From positions 124,001-188,000 of IMG/VR virus record IMGVR_UViG_3300042544_001590: DNA of 64,000 nucleotides; one strand, given 5' to 3'. Numbering within the stretch: the first letter of the stretch is position 1; each line of letters starts with the position of its first letter. The position numbers and the translations under genes were made by a program. Source of the stretch: a virus. Shown here in pieces: positions 45,643 through 56,597 of this stretch. The notes below the pieces were generated by a model, which did no database searches, had not been told where the DNA came from, and saw only the letters and a program-made list of their open reading frames with translations.

Positions 45643-47417
45643 TCGGTGGATGTTAAGTTGGCAACTAATTGTTTTTGCAAGTTTGTCAATAATGTTAAAA
45701 TTCTTTGTAACATTAAAACGTTGATTGTTTCATTACCATTCATATAAAGATTGTTAGTGTCATATGTGATTTCCTGAATTTTGTTCAAAAACACATCATT
45801 TTTACCAATTGAATAGGAATTGGTGGCTTTGGTGTAAAGGGTTAATACATCTTTTAAAATATATGAGATGGTTTTATTTAAAAACAGACCAAAAGATGTG
45901 TCTGAACAACGGATACCGTCATATGTTTTCACCAAATCCAATGAAACGGATGCAAGATATGAATTTAATATATTTTGACGAATTGGATAGATTCTACCGG
46001 AATTTAGAAGAAACAAATAATTTTTATCTGATTTAGTAATACTATCAAACATATAATTAGTGAAAAAATTGGAATCCGTTGTTTCGGTGTTCCATTTTAA
46101 TACTCCATCACCGAATTTTTGTAAATAATTCTTGAATGTCTCTTTCTTCACATATTTTAGATTGTTTTCTCTCATTTGTCCCACTGGATATGTGGGGTTA
46201 GATATCATACGAGTGTGAGATTGCATAGTGCTATTCAAATAAAACACGTTTGAATCATAGGTTGAAAACGAAATTCTATAATTATCACTATCATTAAACT
46301 CGAAAATTTCCTGATCCAATAAACTGTTCTCTATATCAAGAGGGTCAAAAAATGTCACATGGAATTTTTCAGATTTTTTATGCAGGATGAGAACACAATC
46401 ATCAATAACCCTAATATTAACGTCCAATAGTTGATTAATACCAAGGGATTCTAAATTAAAGTCAACAATTTTATCAGTTGAATACTTATTTCTAAGAGTG
46501 AGGTTATCCCCTTCAATGGATGTTCTGTAATTATTGCCAAACCGTATGAATTCCGTGGAATATTCTGTGAGGTTATAAAATTTACGATTCCATTTACCAA
46601 TTAAATTTTTATATGCTTTTTGAGTTCCCCAAGTGAGAATTTCAGAATCAACATCCCCCAATTTAATACTGTCAATCAATACCAGAGTATCACATGTGAT
46701 ATAATTGATTGAATCATACACCAACAATTCCCCAAGAATGATGATTGTTATTTTATTTTCAAATTCATCATAATCAATCCCATATATCTCTTGCCCAAAT
46801 TCCAATTCTTGAATGGAATATTCAATATACCCCTCATCTGTAAATGATCCTTTAAGTGTATATAATTCAAATCCGGTGGAACAGAGGTATTTGAAAGTTT
46901 GATCCGAGCTAACGAATAATGCACCATATTTAATTTTTTCCAGAAATGCCCATTCCGGGGAATATCGAAATGGATCAATGTGGGAGATGTTTTTCTTCCC
47001 AAGCATGAGATCGTCATTTCTCATGTCAACGATGGTGGATGACAACCCGTAATAATGGGAGTCGTTTTCCGTGAAATTGATGATTTGAGGATTATTAACA
47101 ATCAGAGATTTGAAAACAATTAGATTATTCTGGTTGATGATGGATAATAATCTTTCCATCTCAACCTTGTTGAGAACATCAAAAACATTGGCTGTTATAT
47201 CGGATGTTTCCGTGATTGAATCAAATTGATTGTCAAATTCCATTTTATTGAGATAGAAATCTGAAATGAAAGTGTTCTTCGGAGTAAGTTGCTCAGAAGT
47301 CTCGCTTTTTTTGCGTTCCGTATATGCAACCCCTTCTTCAACGTGGAAGAATCCAGAGTAATCGGCACCATTTAAGGTAAATGCTTCACCGGATGTAAAT
47401 TTGAAATAGGAAATCAT
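45639..47417 (-). CDS. virion structural protein
   Basis: A 592-residue beta-rich protein beginning MISYFKFTSGEAFTLNGADY and GFFHVEEGVAYTERK, an N-terminus recalled from large structural proteins of marine T4-like phages. The body alternates short strands, perhaps a beta-propeller (repeated D-x-x-N/Y-x-I patterns). It lies in the baseplate/fibre block and overlaps its upstream neighbour by 4 nt. A box ATAAATAA lies 12 nt upstream but at non-standard spacing. Confidence 0.65.
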   Translation of the reverse strand: MISYFKFTSGEAFTLNGADYSGFFHVEEGVAYTERKKSETSEQLTPKNTFISDFYLNKMEFDNQFDSITETSDITANVFDVLNKVEMERLLSIINQNNLIVFKSLIVNNPQIINFTENDSHYYGLSSTIVDMRNDDLMLGKKNISHIDPFRYSPEWAFLEKIKYGALFVSSDQTFKYLCSTGFELYTLKGSFTDEGYIEYSIQELEFGQEIYGIDYDEFENKITIIILGELLVYDSINYITCDTLVLIDSIKLGDVDSEILTWGTQKAYKNLIGKWNRKFYNLTEYSTEFIRFGNNYRTSIEGDNLTLRNKYSTDKIVDFNLESLGINQLLDVNIRVIDDCVLILHKKSEKFHVTFFDPLDIENSLLDQEIFEFNDSDNYRISFSTYDSNVFYLNSTMQSHTRMISNPTYPVGQMRENNLKYVKKETFKNYLQKFGDGVLKWNTETTDSNFFTNYMFDSITKSDKNYLFLLNSGRIYPIRQNILNSYLASVSLDLVKTYDGIRCSDTSFGLFLNKTISYILKDVLTLYTKATNSYSIGKNDVFLNKIQEITYDTNNLYMNGNETINVLMLQRILTLLTNLQKQLVANLTSTE

Positions 47418-49681
47418 GGAATTGTTAAATTATTTATCTCTGTTGTAATCGGAGAACGATCAACAATCTCTGAAGATATACGATTATGAAGTCCAACCAT
47501 ATCAGAATCTTCCAATTCAACATTTTTGATGAATATATTAACAAAATTCGATTTATAAGCTTGATTGCTGCACACGCTTTGAAGGTATTCAACCGTGTCG
47601 GTGCTGTTCCTCATACCGCAAGGTAAAGTAATTGTAATTGGGTCTATTTTAGATTCCCCATCAAGCATTGGAGTGATAAATGCGAGATTTTCTGATGTAT
47701 ATTCTGTGGTTACACCAACTTTCAACAAGGTATTTTGGTTAAAAATGTCCTCATCATTCACCACAAAATCTCCAAACACCAATCTTTTCCCATAAAATTG
47801 GTAAATATCAAAAGTGTAATACCCCACAATTTGATTATTGAGAAAGAAATATAATTGTCCGGTCACAGTATCAATTGAAACACAAACAAAATTGCGCTGG
47901 GATGGTTTATACACAACCGTTTCCGTGAAAGTGGTGGTTTCAACGAATCCGGGATTATAAAGGTTCATTTCAAATATCAGATTATCACCTCTTTTTTCAA
48001 TGGTGAGTCCTCCATTGGTATTATTTCGTTTGCTTTTGAATTTCCAATTTTGTCTATTACCATCAAAATAAAATTTTACGGTGAATTTACCAGCATCATT
48101 CAATTGTTTGAAATAATTAATATTATTTCCGGTTGTTATTAGGGATTGACAGGGTGTTATCACCACCGGATCGGTTATAGATTCTTCCGCTTTAATTCTT
48201 TCATATGTATATTTTCCATTTGGAATGAATACCATATCGCTTTTTTTATCAAACACTGTGAAAGATGAGAGACTGTCTTGTATCGAGGTGTTTGCCGCCA
48301 CCAATTCCTCCACCACATCATCATATGTAGGATTGAATGAATTATCTCCCATCAGTGCTAAGGATTTTTCAATCAAATCGGGGTAATAGTAACGATCCAC
48401 CCAAACTTTTTCACTACCAAGGGGGGAACCGGACAACCAAGTGCATAGATATGTTTGCCCATCATCATAGCTCACTGAAACATCGGAGCGATATACCTTA
48501 TCTGCATATTCGGGCGTTGGATATCCAAATGCCCCCGATTCCACGAATTTTGTATCATTGATATTGATCCTGCTGAATGGGGACATGTTATCCGGCGCAG
48601 TAAAACGATTCAGTCCGGGAAGAATTTCATATGATTTGTTGTAAAGAACATAATTTAGAGCTAAAGTCTCATCTTTTTCAGTGTCAATATCATTGAAAAT
48701 GGATGTATAATTTCGCATACCATCAACGAAAAATTTCAGGTCTTGAGAAGATAGTAATGTGTTGCCCGATGTGAACGTATTGTCTTGGGTGAGTTGATTC
48801 TTTAGAACAATGATATCAGTTGAATCGTTTTCACGGTGTAACAGATAGTTATTCTCCAAATCCTTTAGTATTCCGTTTTCCGATATGGTATTATCGTCCT
48901 CATATTCGACATAAGAAGTATTTGGATTGATATTGAAATCGGAATATATGTCTTTGCTCAGATAAATGGGATTGGCATACACACTCGCTTTATTTGCGGA
49001 TGTAGATGGGGATAGTGTGAGGAGGTTTCCGGTTTTTCTGACAAAATGAGTAATCCCTGATAAGGTTTGAAATAGAAATATTGCCTTATTTGGGCGAGAA
49101 TATATGTATTTGAAATTAGATGCAGTTAATCCCAGATTTTGAGTGTAAAAATTTAATTCATCATTAGCATTTCTAGTCAAATAATACTTTTTGTAATCGT
49201 AATATTGGTAAATATCGCAGACATTATCAGATTTTAGTGTGATGACGAAATTGGTTGACAAAGTATCACCGTTGGTTGTGAAATTATAATTGCCATAGTA
49301 TTCACTCTCATTGTAAATACCCAATAATCCCAATTGTCTATTATCAGCATTTTGAAACGCCAAAAAATTACCCCCAAAGTTCAGATTGGTCAACAACGAA
49401 TCGGATTTCAGAATTTGATCTTCCTTTTCGAGAATGTTCGATACTTTGGTGTTTCTAGTCAGTAAGAAATTGGTATAATTCTTATTTTTGACATCAACGA
49501 TACCCGAAAGAGCGTTGTAAAACGTCAGAGTATAATCTCCTTGATAATATCTTGAAAAATTCTGAAACCTTACATCCTCCAAATTTGAGGAAAGGGGAAC
49601 AGATTCACAGGATGATAATTTATCAAACAAAATAGCCACAAGATTATTTAATGAGTAATTCCAATAGATAACCACCTTCAT
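47414..49681 (-). CDS. large tail structural protein with laminin-G-like C-terminal region
   Basis: A 755-residue protein. The C-terminal third (AGKFTVKFYFDGNRQNWKF, RNFVCVSIDTVTGQLYFFLN, QIVGYYTFDIYQFYGKRLVF) has the strand-turn pattern of a concanavalin/laminin-G carbohydrate-binding domain. The N-terminal part is Asn/Asp/Tyr-rich beta structure. It overlaps the upstream gene by 38 nt. A sugar-binding fibre or baseplate protein is likely; exact role unknown. Confidence 0.65.
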   Translation of the reverse strand: MKVVIYWNYSLNNLVAILFDKLSSCESVPLSSNLEDVRFQNFSRYYQGDYTLTFYNALSGIVDVKNKNYTNFLLTRNTKVSNILEKEDQILKSDSLLTNLNFGGNFLAFQNADNRQLGLLGIYNESEYYGNYNFTTNGDTLSTNFVITLKSDNVCDIYQYYDYKKYYLTRNANDELNFYTQNLGLTASNFKYIYSRPNKAIFLFQTLSGITHFVRKTGNLLTLSPSTSANKASVYANPIYLSKDIYSDFNINPNTSYVEYEDDNTISENGILKDLENNYLLHRENDSTDIIVLKNQLTQDNTFTSGNTLLSSQDLKFFVDGMRNYTSIFNDIDTEKDETLALNYVLYNKSYEILPGLNRFTAPDNMSPFSRININDTKFVESGAFGYPTPEYADKVYRSDVSVSYDDGQTYLCTWLSGSPLGSEKVWVDRYYYPDLIEKSLALMGDNSFNPTYDDVVEELVAANTSIQDSLSSFTVFDKKSDMVFIPNGKYTYERIKAEESITDPVVITPCQSLITTGNNINYFKQLNDAGKFTVKFYFDGNRQNWKFKSKRNNTNGGLTIEKRGDNLIFEMNLYNPGFVETTTFTETVVYKPSQRNFVCVSIDTVTGQLYFFLNNQIVGYYTFDIYQFYGKRLVFGDFVVNDEDIFNQNTLLKVGVTTEYTSENLAFITPMLDGESKIDPITITLPCGMRNSTDTVEYLQSVCSNQAYKSNFVNIFIKNVELEDSDMVGLHNRISSEIVDRSPITTEINNLTIP

Positions 49682-50129
49682 CAGTCACCAACTGATGAAT
49701 CTTTGAACCGCTCTGTAAATAATCTGTATTTACAAGCTTAACATCTCTCACTGATGTCGCATAATCATAGTTGGTGATGGATAAAGGTAATGTAAAAGTT
49801 GATATATCAGTATTGGTATAATATAAGGAAACCGTCGCTGTCAGTGTTTGGCTTGTGGAGATGGCAGATGGGAAGTATTCGTGTGTGTAGGTGGTCATCA
49901 GAAGAGATGAAAACACGTTGGATGCAATGTTTTGATTCTGTAGTATATCATTTTCAAAGAAATCTTCCACATTATCTCCCCAATCAATGGTTAGGTGTGT
50001 GGGAAAAATTCGTTCAGTGGCTCCCGATAACGATAATGTCAACAAGGTATGATCAACCACACCTATTGTTGAATAGGTGGTGGTTTGATTGGTGTTTGTT
50101 GAAGACAAGGATAGGAATTTGGTGTTCAT
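49644..50129 (-). CDS. Ig/PKD-like structural protein
   Basis: A 161-residue protein with LTIDWGDNVEDFF and MTTYTHEYFP, the WGDG...Y-x-H-x-Y signature of PKD/Ig-like domains, embedded in Ser/Thr-rich beta strands. Such domains decorate tail and baseplate proteins and aid surface adhesion. It overlaps both neighbours, so it is translated within the structural operon from the box at 52696. Confidence 0.65.
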   Translation of the reverse strand: MNTKFLSLSSTNTNQTTTYSTIGVVDHTLLTLSLSGATERIFPTHLTIDWGDNVEDFFENDILQNQNIASNVFSSLLMTTYTHEYFPSAISTSQTLTATVSLYYTNTDISTFTLPLSITNYDYATSVRDVKLVNTDYLQSGSKIHQLVTDEGGYLLELLIK

Positions 50130-52690
50130 CGTTGTTTGATTTGCTTATGGTTAATCATGGAGAACGGATTCAATTTGAAATCGAATTCCTGAATGATGAA
50201 TTGATTGTCCACGGTTTTCATGAGGAATGATATATTATATTGATCGGAGCGATTATCATAGGTGAACATGGGTTCTTCCGCCTTGATGTATGCTTCCGAT
50301 CCTCCCGACACAGCATAGAAGTTGGTCAAACCTCCCACTAAATGAATTTTTCTAATATGTTTGGTAGTATCAATTTCATAAATTGTTGGATATATTTTGA
50401 AATCGTTACCCACCACTGGATAAGTCTCAACATCCAATCTTGCGTAATACACCTTATCTTTTTTCTTATATCTCTTGGATATCTTTTGGTAAGGATTATC
50501 GTTGAACGATGTGACATATGTAGATTCTTTGGGATTTACAAATTCCCCGTTCTCGAAAAGGATTTTTTGGACGATTAGATTGTTATCGGTTTGGATAAAC
50601 ATGGTGTCACCCACCACTTCAAACGATAAAACACCTGACAATTCATTGTAAACGGAACTCAACAAGGTTGTTGAGAGATAACCGAATGTTGTTTGGAGTG
50701 GTTTCACTTCTTTGGTGTATGCATTTCTAACATACATGGTGCCAGTAGATGACAATCTTGTGAAATAATTCTCAGTGGGGGAAGATGAAAGATTGTAAAC
50801 GCTGGTTTGCAGCACTGTAGGATCGTAGTAGATGGATGGAAGCTGGAATTGTATATCACATAGCGAATTTGTTACTTTACCACCATCAATCATGAAAGTC
50901 GTTGTTTCATCGGGAACAATTTCTTGGGTAGCGTTTGCAGTCAGGGTTGGATACGAAGGATCAACCAAGGCTCTTTGCAGGGGGGACGAGTCATGAACAC
51001 CCCCTTCGATCAAACGGGAGTAATAGTAAGTGCCACTGAGAGGATAGCCACTCAAATCAGATGAAATGGTATCGGTCGCGGGAACTCCATTGCGGAAAAC
51101 ATTATAACCTTCCAGAATTTGACAACTTGGATAAAAATCGGGAGGATATACGAACTCATCAGTGAATTTACCACCAAAGAGGATATAATGACGGGAGAAA
51201 TCCGTGGTGAAACCTCCAGTGTATGAGGATAACCCCGATCTTGTGGTGTATGGGAAGGTGGAATCATCAACTGTTGAATAATCGAAGGCATATCCTTCCC
51301 CATATTTGAAATCGTAAAATGTGTGACCATCCAGAATGATATATTGTTTTTCCGTTTCGGGAATTACCTTGATGGTTTGCTTGAAGCTTCCATCATTTTT
51401 AAACAAACCATAGAGATTGTTATAGATATCCTCCTTGGCATCCTGAATGTAACCCGATTCAAACACCTTATCCAGATATTTGGAAGGTGTCGTCTCCGTT
51501 TGGGATATATAACCGTAATATTGGGAATCGCTTTTATTACTAATCGGTTGATTTTTGGCTTTTCCCGAAGAATCATTGCGTTTCAGGAACAAATCGTTGT
51601 TCACAAACGTGAGAACACCATCATTATTACCTCTGATATCAGGATCAGGAAAATAATAGATGGTATTTGGTTCCAAATTATTAAAATTGAAGGAATATGA
51701 AGGTCTTTCCCCATCAATTAAAATAATGGATAGCTTGTGGGGGCGAAAGAACCCCATTTCCATGGGTGTTTTGAACTCTTTTCTCTGCGTGGAGGCTGTT
51801 GTGGGGTATTTGGTATTGAAAAAAGAAGCTGCCGGATTATCAGCGTCCAACATCTTACCAGAAATAAAATCATATACAGTGGAACCCGTGGAAAGATAAT
51901 AATAATTGGAGGAAATATATTTTTCCGTCAATTTTCTTTTATTATCCAATAAGGAATCCCCTTCTTTCAGTTCTATCAGGGGAGCGGATACACCCGCGAA
52001 GATTTCAGGAATGAGTTCCGCATTGGTTTTGAGGAAAATATCCAACCCATAATCCAAATCCTTGTTGTCATATATCTGATCATTGGGAGTCTGATTGAAG
52101 TATTCAGGATATGTTTCATACAATTCTTCAATTTCAACTTCCAAATTGTTTTTCAGATTGGAAAAGTCATAATTGATCTTTCTGTTATCAATATTTTCCA
52201 GATAATTTATGGTGATATCCTTGATATCCTTGGTCAATCCAAAATTTGTTCCTGAAATTCGCTTCTTGGTGATCTGAAATTTGGCTTCTTCCCGTTTTTT
52301 ATTGTAATATTCCGAAATTTCAATCAATTTACGGGAATAAAACGGAATGGCAATATCAAGGTCAAGCGGATCATTGAAATCTAGCTTGGAAAGGAATTTC
52401 TGTTCCTCCAAAGTGGTGTATTCCAGATTGACATCCTGAATGAATTCCCGATAACGCTCAATGATTACGGAATTAGCATCAACAGTCTTGGTATTCTTTA
52501 CAAAATTCCATACCTTGAGATATGCTGTGTAATAATCCTGATTCTTGGAAGGATTGAACGACGCATCCATCGTTTTGATGAATTGTAGGAAAGAAAGGGG
52601 AGTATTCGCATCCAGAGCATCACGAACCATCACATTTGGATTGGTGATGGACTTGGGAATGTTCGGATAACCTAATGATGTTAGAGTCAT
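50126..52690 (-). CDS. large baseplate/tail structural protein
   Basis: An 854-residue protein. The N-terminal 200 residues are helical (FLQFIKTMDASFNPSKNQ, IAIPFYSRKLIEISEYYN) and conserved-looking, and the rest is beta-rich and aromatic. Position two genes after gp6 corresponds to the gp7/gp10 part of the T4 baseplate cluster, but no T4 signature is visible, so a specific name is not justified. A late box lies 5 nt upstream of the ATG. Confidence 0.65.
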   Translation of the reverse strand: MTLTSLGYPNIPKSITNPNVMVRDALDANTPLSFLQFIKTMDASFNPSKNQDYYTAYLKVWNFVKNTKTVDANSVIIERYREFIQDVNLEYTTLEEQKFLSKLDFNDPLDLDIAIPFYSRKLIEISEYYNKKREEAKFQITKKRISGTNFGLTKDIKDITINYLENIDNRKINYDFSNLKNNLEVEIEELYETYPEYFNQTPNDQIYDNKDLDYGLDIFLKTNAELIPEIFAGVSAPLIELKEGDSLLDNKRKLTEKYISSNYYYLSTGSTVYDFISGKMLDADNPAASFFNTKYPTTASTQRKEFKTPMEMGFFRPHKLSIILIDGERPSYSFNFNNLEPNTIYYFPDPDIRGNNDGVLTFVNNDLFLKRNDSSGKAKNQPISNKSDSQYYGYISQTETTPSKYLDKVFESGYIQDAKEDIYNNLYGLFKNDGSFKQTIKVIPETEKQYIILDGHTFYDFKYGEGYAFDYSTVDDSTFPYTTRSGLSSYTGGFTTDFSRHYILFGGKFTDEFVYPPDFYPSCQILEGYNVFRNGVPATDTISSDLSGYPLSGTYYYSRLIEGGVHDSSPLQRALVDPSYPTLTANATQEIVPDETTTFMIDGGKVTNSLCDIQFQLPSIYYDPTVLQTSVYNLSSSPTENYFTRLSSTGTMYVRNAYTKEVKPLQTTFGYLSTTLLSSVYNELSGVLSFEVVGDTMFIQTDNNLIVQKILFENGEFVNPKESTYVTSFNDNPYQKISKRYKKKDKVYYARLDVETYPVVGNDFKIYPTIYEIDTTKHIRKIHLVGGLTNFYAVSGGSEAYIKAEEPMFTYDNRSDQYNISFLMKTVDNQFIIQEFDFKLNPFSMINHKQIKQR

Positions 52691-52695
52691 TTATC

Positions 52696-52703
52696 TTATT
52701 TAA
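52696..52703 (-). promoter_or_regulatory. late promoter box TTAAATAA
   Basis: Minus-strand TTAAATAA, 5 nt upstream of the ATG at 52690. It overlaps the stop of the upstream gene. Confidence 0.7.
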
Positions 52704-54784
52704 GCCGAATGGAATAATGATAAAGACTGATAAAGAGTATCCCGCAAAGAAATGTTCATCATTTCCGAGTTATAATCAAAATCAAATTCCTCAAAGATCG
52801 GTTCCGATGTTTCAGTGAGAATTGGATCACCATTCTCATCCCTCAGAACATGTTTGGATGAAAGGTTATCATAGAGGGTGTAATCATACACAATGCTATT
52901 GTCAACGAGGGTGTTTTCATATCCTGATTGATATTCAAAGAACAGATAATACTTCTCCAGATCAGAATATTGGTATGTATCGGGAAGAACCAAAGGCCAA
53001 CCCCAATTTGCATTGTATCCAGATAGCATGTAAGCACTCAGTCCGGTTGATTCCGTGGGTTGCTCGGTGTTTAACAACACATAGCGGTTGGAGAATTTTT
53101 CGAGGGCTACAATGGGAGTTCCCGCTGATATGATGTAGGTATCAGTGTTTATCTCATCCCCCAGATTGGTTCCAAAGATTTCTTTGGAGGAGAATCCCTT
53201 GATATCAAAATTCTCCTTAAATTTGTTATTATATCCAATCAACTTGTTCTTGCTGATTGATCCCAAGTCCAGAATACGCTTGATTTTCTCAGGATATGTG
53301 AAAAGGTTGGATTCAAACACATCATTGTCAACTCCCGTCATTTTCATTTGGGAAATCAGGGAGAATATTTCTCCTCTATCCACATCTTGGGTGTTTTCCA
53401 CGAAATTGGTGATCTTTTCATAGATTTTCTTACCAAGGGTGTCATAAGAAGAACTAAGTGTTCCAAACGCCGATCCCATAAAATCATCAAACAATACCGT
53501 CTTATCCAAAAGGAATTCTTGGAATCTCAAACCCTTAAATGTCTCTTGGGCATCAAAATCTTCATTTCTCTTTTCAATGGAAATATAATTTTTAGGATAT
53601 ACGTCGAAATAATCGGTGACACCAGCCAAGGAATAAGAAGTTCCCTGATCGTTAGTGGTAGTGAGGGAAGCACTCAACTGGACATAATGAACAACACTAT
53701 CGATGTTGAATTTCACCTTACCTCTGGCCGAACCGTAATAAGCTCCCACATCTTCCAATTCATAATAGGAAGAATTCATAACATCGCCGCTTGACAATAC
53801 TATAACATTGACATCAGAAGCGGAAAGCAAGGGGAAGTTCTTGACGCTGAAATTCTCCGAATCCTTGATCTTGACTACAAATGGGATATCAACTTGAGCA
53901 AATTTTCTCCCATCAATGTTGAAAGAATCAATCTCATAGAATTCCCCATCCAGACCATTGCTGGTGATGGACAAATCTTCAACTTCATCATTATCCACGA
54001 TAAGAGCCGATAGAGAAATCTTGGCATTATTCCGATTGTTGAGATATTCCACACTTCTATCGAAAAACAGGTCAATGTTGATTCGGTTGATGGAATCATC
54101 CTTGAAATGGATATCCTTGGTTCCCGATACCCCCACAAAAAATGAATTGTTGTCGCTTTCCGTGGCATTTATCAGATTGGTTCCCGATATCTTGGCATAG
54201 ACGGAAGTATTTTCAGTGGTAATGCGATCAATCTCCTGATATTGGTAGCTTGAGAGATAATTATTATAAATTTTCTCGTGGAAAGCATAGGTCTTATCCA
54301 AATGACGGAATTTATCCACATCATCGAAGTAATAATCGCTGTTGCTGCCACTGATACGATAGAATAGGCTTGTGATGGGAATGGTGGGGGGATAATATGC
54401 TCGTATTGTGATAGGATCACTAATTTGCCCCAATTTCCATGAAATATTATCATAATAGGTGGGACTATCAAAATCTACGGTGAACGTGTGCTTGAGATAA
54501 TCAATGATGTGGATGATCTTGTATTCTGTGGAAATCACAGCATTGGAATAGCAATCATAGAGGGTGAAATTGACGACATATTTACCCGGATTTTCCCAAT
54601 ACTTCTGAGCAGTCAGAGAAGAGGAAATCGTACCATCTCCAAAGTCCCATAAGACCCGAACATAGCTGAAATCATCCAGATCGGGAATGAACCGAAGCGG
54701 TGTCTGTTCCAAAGCATAGGAACTCAATACATTTTCGTTCTTCCAATCCAGAACATCAAATTCAATATCGCTAAAAATGCTCAT
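52700..54784 (-). CDS. large baseplate/tail structural protein with PKD domain
   Basis: A 694-residue protein. Near the N-terminus, VRVLWDFGDGTISSSLTAQK and PGKYVVNFTLYDCYSNAV form a clear PKD domain (WDFGDG ... Y-x-V-x-F/L). The remainder is beta-rich with long helical stretches (FFLEYQSGYEN, KIYEKITNFVENTQDVD). It starts at the last base of gp6, so the two are coupled. It occupies the place of T4 gp7. The PKD may contact the cell surface or neighbouring baseplate proteins. Confidence 0.7.
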   Translation of the reverse strand: MSIFSDIEFDVLDWKNENVLSSYALEQTPLRFIPDLDDFSYVRVLWDFGDGTISSSLTAQKYWENPGKYVVNFTLYDCYSNAVISTEYKIIHIIDYLKHTFTVDFDSPTYYDNISWKLGQISDPITIRAYYPPTIPITSLFYRISGSNSDYYFDDVDKFRHLDKTYAFHEKIYNNYLSSYQYQEIDRITTENTSVYAKISGTNLINATESDNNSFFVGVSGTKDIHFKDDSINRINIDLFFDRSVEYLNNRNNAKISLSALIVDNDEVEDLSITSNGLDGEFYEIDSFNIDGRKFAQVDIPFVVKIKDSENFSVKNFPLLSASDVNVIVLSSGDVMNSSYYELEDVGAYYGSARGKVKFNIDSVVHYVQLSASLTTTNDQGTSYSLAGVTDYFDVYPKNYISIEKRNEDFDAQETFKGLRFQEFLLDKTVLFDDFMGSAFGTLSSSYDTLGKKIYEKITNFVENTQDVDRGEIFSLISQMKMTGVDNDVFESNLFTYPEKIKRILDLGSISKNKLIGYNNKFKENFDIKGFSSKEIFGTNLGDEINTDTYIISAGTPIVALEKFSNRYVLLNTEQPTESTGLSAYMLSGYNANWGWPLVLPDTYQYSDLEKYYLFFEYQSGYENTLVDNSIVYDYTLYDNLSSKHVLRDENGDPILTETSEPIFEEFDFDYNSEMMNISLRDTLYQSLSLFHSA

Positions 54785-56592
54785 TATTCGCTATCCGTGA
54801 TTAGGATTCTATCTCCGATTGTTTGTGGTCTATAAAAATATGGGAACTTGAAAAATGGAAGTGTTGTGGTTTGGTTCACAAATTCCTCATCAACCCCCTC
54901 ATAGACAGGATTCCAGCTTATGAAGGAGATTCCGTTGAAAATCTCGTTTCCGTTGCGGGTTCTGATCTTGTCAACACCTTCCAATCCAAGAATTGTGGAT
55001 GTCAGGTCTGATAGATCAAGTCTTTGTCCCAGAGAATTGTTGAGAGGATTGAAGAAATCCAGAATAATATTAATAATTCTCTTTTTCAGGTTTTCCTTGT
55101 TGATCTTGGAATTGGATGTGCGAACGATTTCCAGCTTGGATGTCAAATACACATCCTTATCAGCAGCTTGAGCCGAATATCCAATATCAAATGCCGTGTA
55201 GATCGGATCACGGGGAACAACTTCATGACTAAGCATCTTTTTATCGGAAGTGGAGTCGATGATTAGGTTTTTCAGGCTGTTTGAAAGGAATGGGGGATAC
55301 TCCGCATCCGTTTGAACCACGAATTTGGGAACCACGAAGATATTCACATTGTTGAAGTCACAAGAATCCGCAAAATTCACCTGATTTAGTATAACCCTGT
55401 TCGATTTGTTGGGGTCAACGCAGATACGATAAAAATAATCAATATATTCCCCAATGAATCGCTTGTTATTCACCACTTCCACCGATTGGAGAACATTGGA
55501 AAGGTTTTTGGTGAGATATGTATCATAATCCACCTCAGTCACAAGCCTAAGCTGGGAACTGAGATACTTGGGAACATTCTGGCGAATCTGATCCACTGTC
55601 TCCCCATCGGAGATTGCCGTGGAATTGGCAGTATTGGAGAAATTCAGGGTAGCATTGTTTGTCAGGTCAATTATGGATGAAGGATCGACGGTAATCACAT
55701 CATTGTAGATTGCCGTGAATTGGGAAGTGTTGAAATTGAACAATTTGTTACCATTGATGACGTTCTTGCTGATAATACCCTTGTTATTATCACTCAGGAT
55801 ATAATAAACGGCAACCTGATCACCTTCGGCAAGTTTCTTACCAAACACATCATTACCGAACTTGATTTCATAATGACCATTCTCATTGAGACGAACGCTG
55901 TAATATCTATCGGAATCGGGAGTGAGGAACAGATTGTCAATCTCTTCCCATTCATACCAAGTGGCATCTCCGATTTCTTTCACATAAACACTGAGAGTTC
56001 CATGGGCAATGAAACGGTCATCGTTCTCATCCACCAGATTATCCACAACAACAGGGAACGTTTCAAATTCCTTACCTTCCGCTGTGTAGATGGGGTATTC
56101 CTGAACGGTTCCCTGATACAGAATGAGATTATTTTCAATGGAATCAATTTTCTCCGATCCGCTTGTGGTTTTCTCAAAGGAGAAATCGTTCAGGACGGTG
56201 TATTGGATGTTATTGACAAGGAAATAGGAATACTTGCGGAGAGTGTAGTTCCCCGCTGCTAGAGAGGCACTGGCGGTGCAAGTAACGGGAACAAGGGACG
56301 TTTGCTTGCCCGTAGGATTGTAACCCACAAGGTTCACAATCTTGTTCATGTTTTCATAGAGCGATGTCTGGGAGAAAAGGGCTTCCGATCCCGTCTGGTT
56401 CAAATAGAAAAGCAGGGTGTGGTAGCTGTAAGCGATAATGTCGATGAAAGAAGCCAGATTACTCCCCTCGTAATTCTGATCCGTGAATTTGGGATTCTCA
56501 TTCAACCGTTGAATGATGAAATCTTTCAGGGACAACGCATCAAAGTTGATATAGGCGTTTTTGGGCAGGTTATACTCAAGAGAATCATTCAT
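54784..56592 (-). CDS. 6: baseplate wedge protein gp6
   Basis: A 602-residue protein of the gp6/J-like family (T4 gp6 has 660). Recognisable are the N-terminal NAYINFDALSLKDFIIQRL, EGSNLASFIDIIAYSYHTLL and LYENMNKIVNLVGYNPTGKQ, and later YSVRLNENGHYEIKFGNDVFG, the conserved gp6 core strand. gp6 dimers form the iris of the inner baseplate with gp25 and gp53. A late box lies 5 nt before the ATG, divergent from the box of the + strand gene at 56628. Confidence 0.9.
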   Translation of the reverse strand: MNDSLEYNLPKNAYINFDALSLKDFIIQRLNENPKFTDQNYEGSNLASFIDIIAYSYHTLLFYLNQTGSEALFSQTSLYENMNKIVNLVGYNPTGKQTSLVPVTCTASASLAAGNYTLRKYSYFLVNNIQYTVLNDFSFEKTTSGSEKIDSIENNLILYQGTVQEYPIYTAEGKEFETFPVVVDNLVDENDDRFIAHGTLSVYVKEIGDATWYEWEEIDNLFLTPDSDRYYSVRLNENGHYEIKFGNDVFGKKLAEGDQVAVYYILSDNNKGIISKNVINGNKLFNFNTSQFTAIYNDVITVDPSSIIDLTNNATLNFSNTANSTAISDGETVDQIRQNVPKYLSSQLRLVTEVDYDTYLTKNLSNVLQSVEVVNNKRFIGEYIDYFYRICVDPNKSNRVILNQVNFADSCDFNNVNIFVVPKFVVQTDAEYPPFLSNSLKNLIIDSTSDKKMLSHEVVPRDPIYTAFDIGYSAQAADKDVYLTSKLEIVRTSNSKINKENLKKRIINIILDFFNPLNNSLGQRLDLSDLTSTILGLEGVDKIRTRNGNEIFNGISFISWNPVYEGVDEEFVNQTTTLPFFKFPYFYRPQTIGDRILITDSE

Positions 56593-56597
56593 TGTTA

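Noticed and set aside
47423-47430. ATAAATAA box upstream of 45639-47417
   Set aside because: The spacing to the ATG is 12 nt instead of 4-5, and it lies inside the upstream coding region; probably a chance match in AT-rich DNA.
55720-56262. Plus-strand open frame inside gp6
   Set aside because: It is antisense to a well-conserved baseplate gene; no promoter or family.
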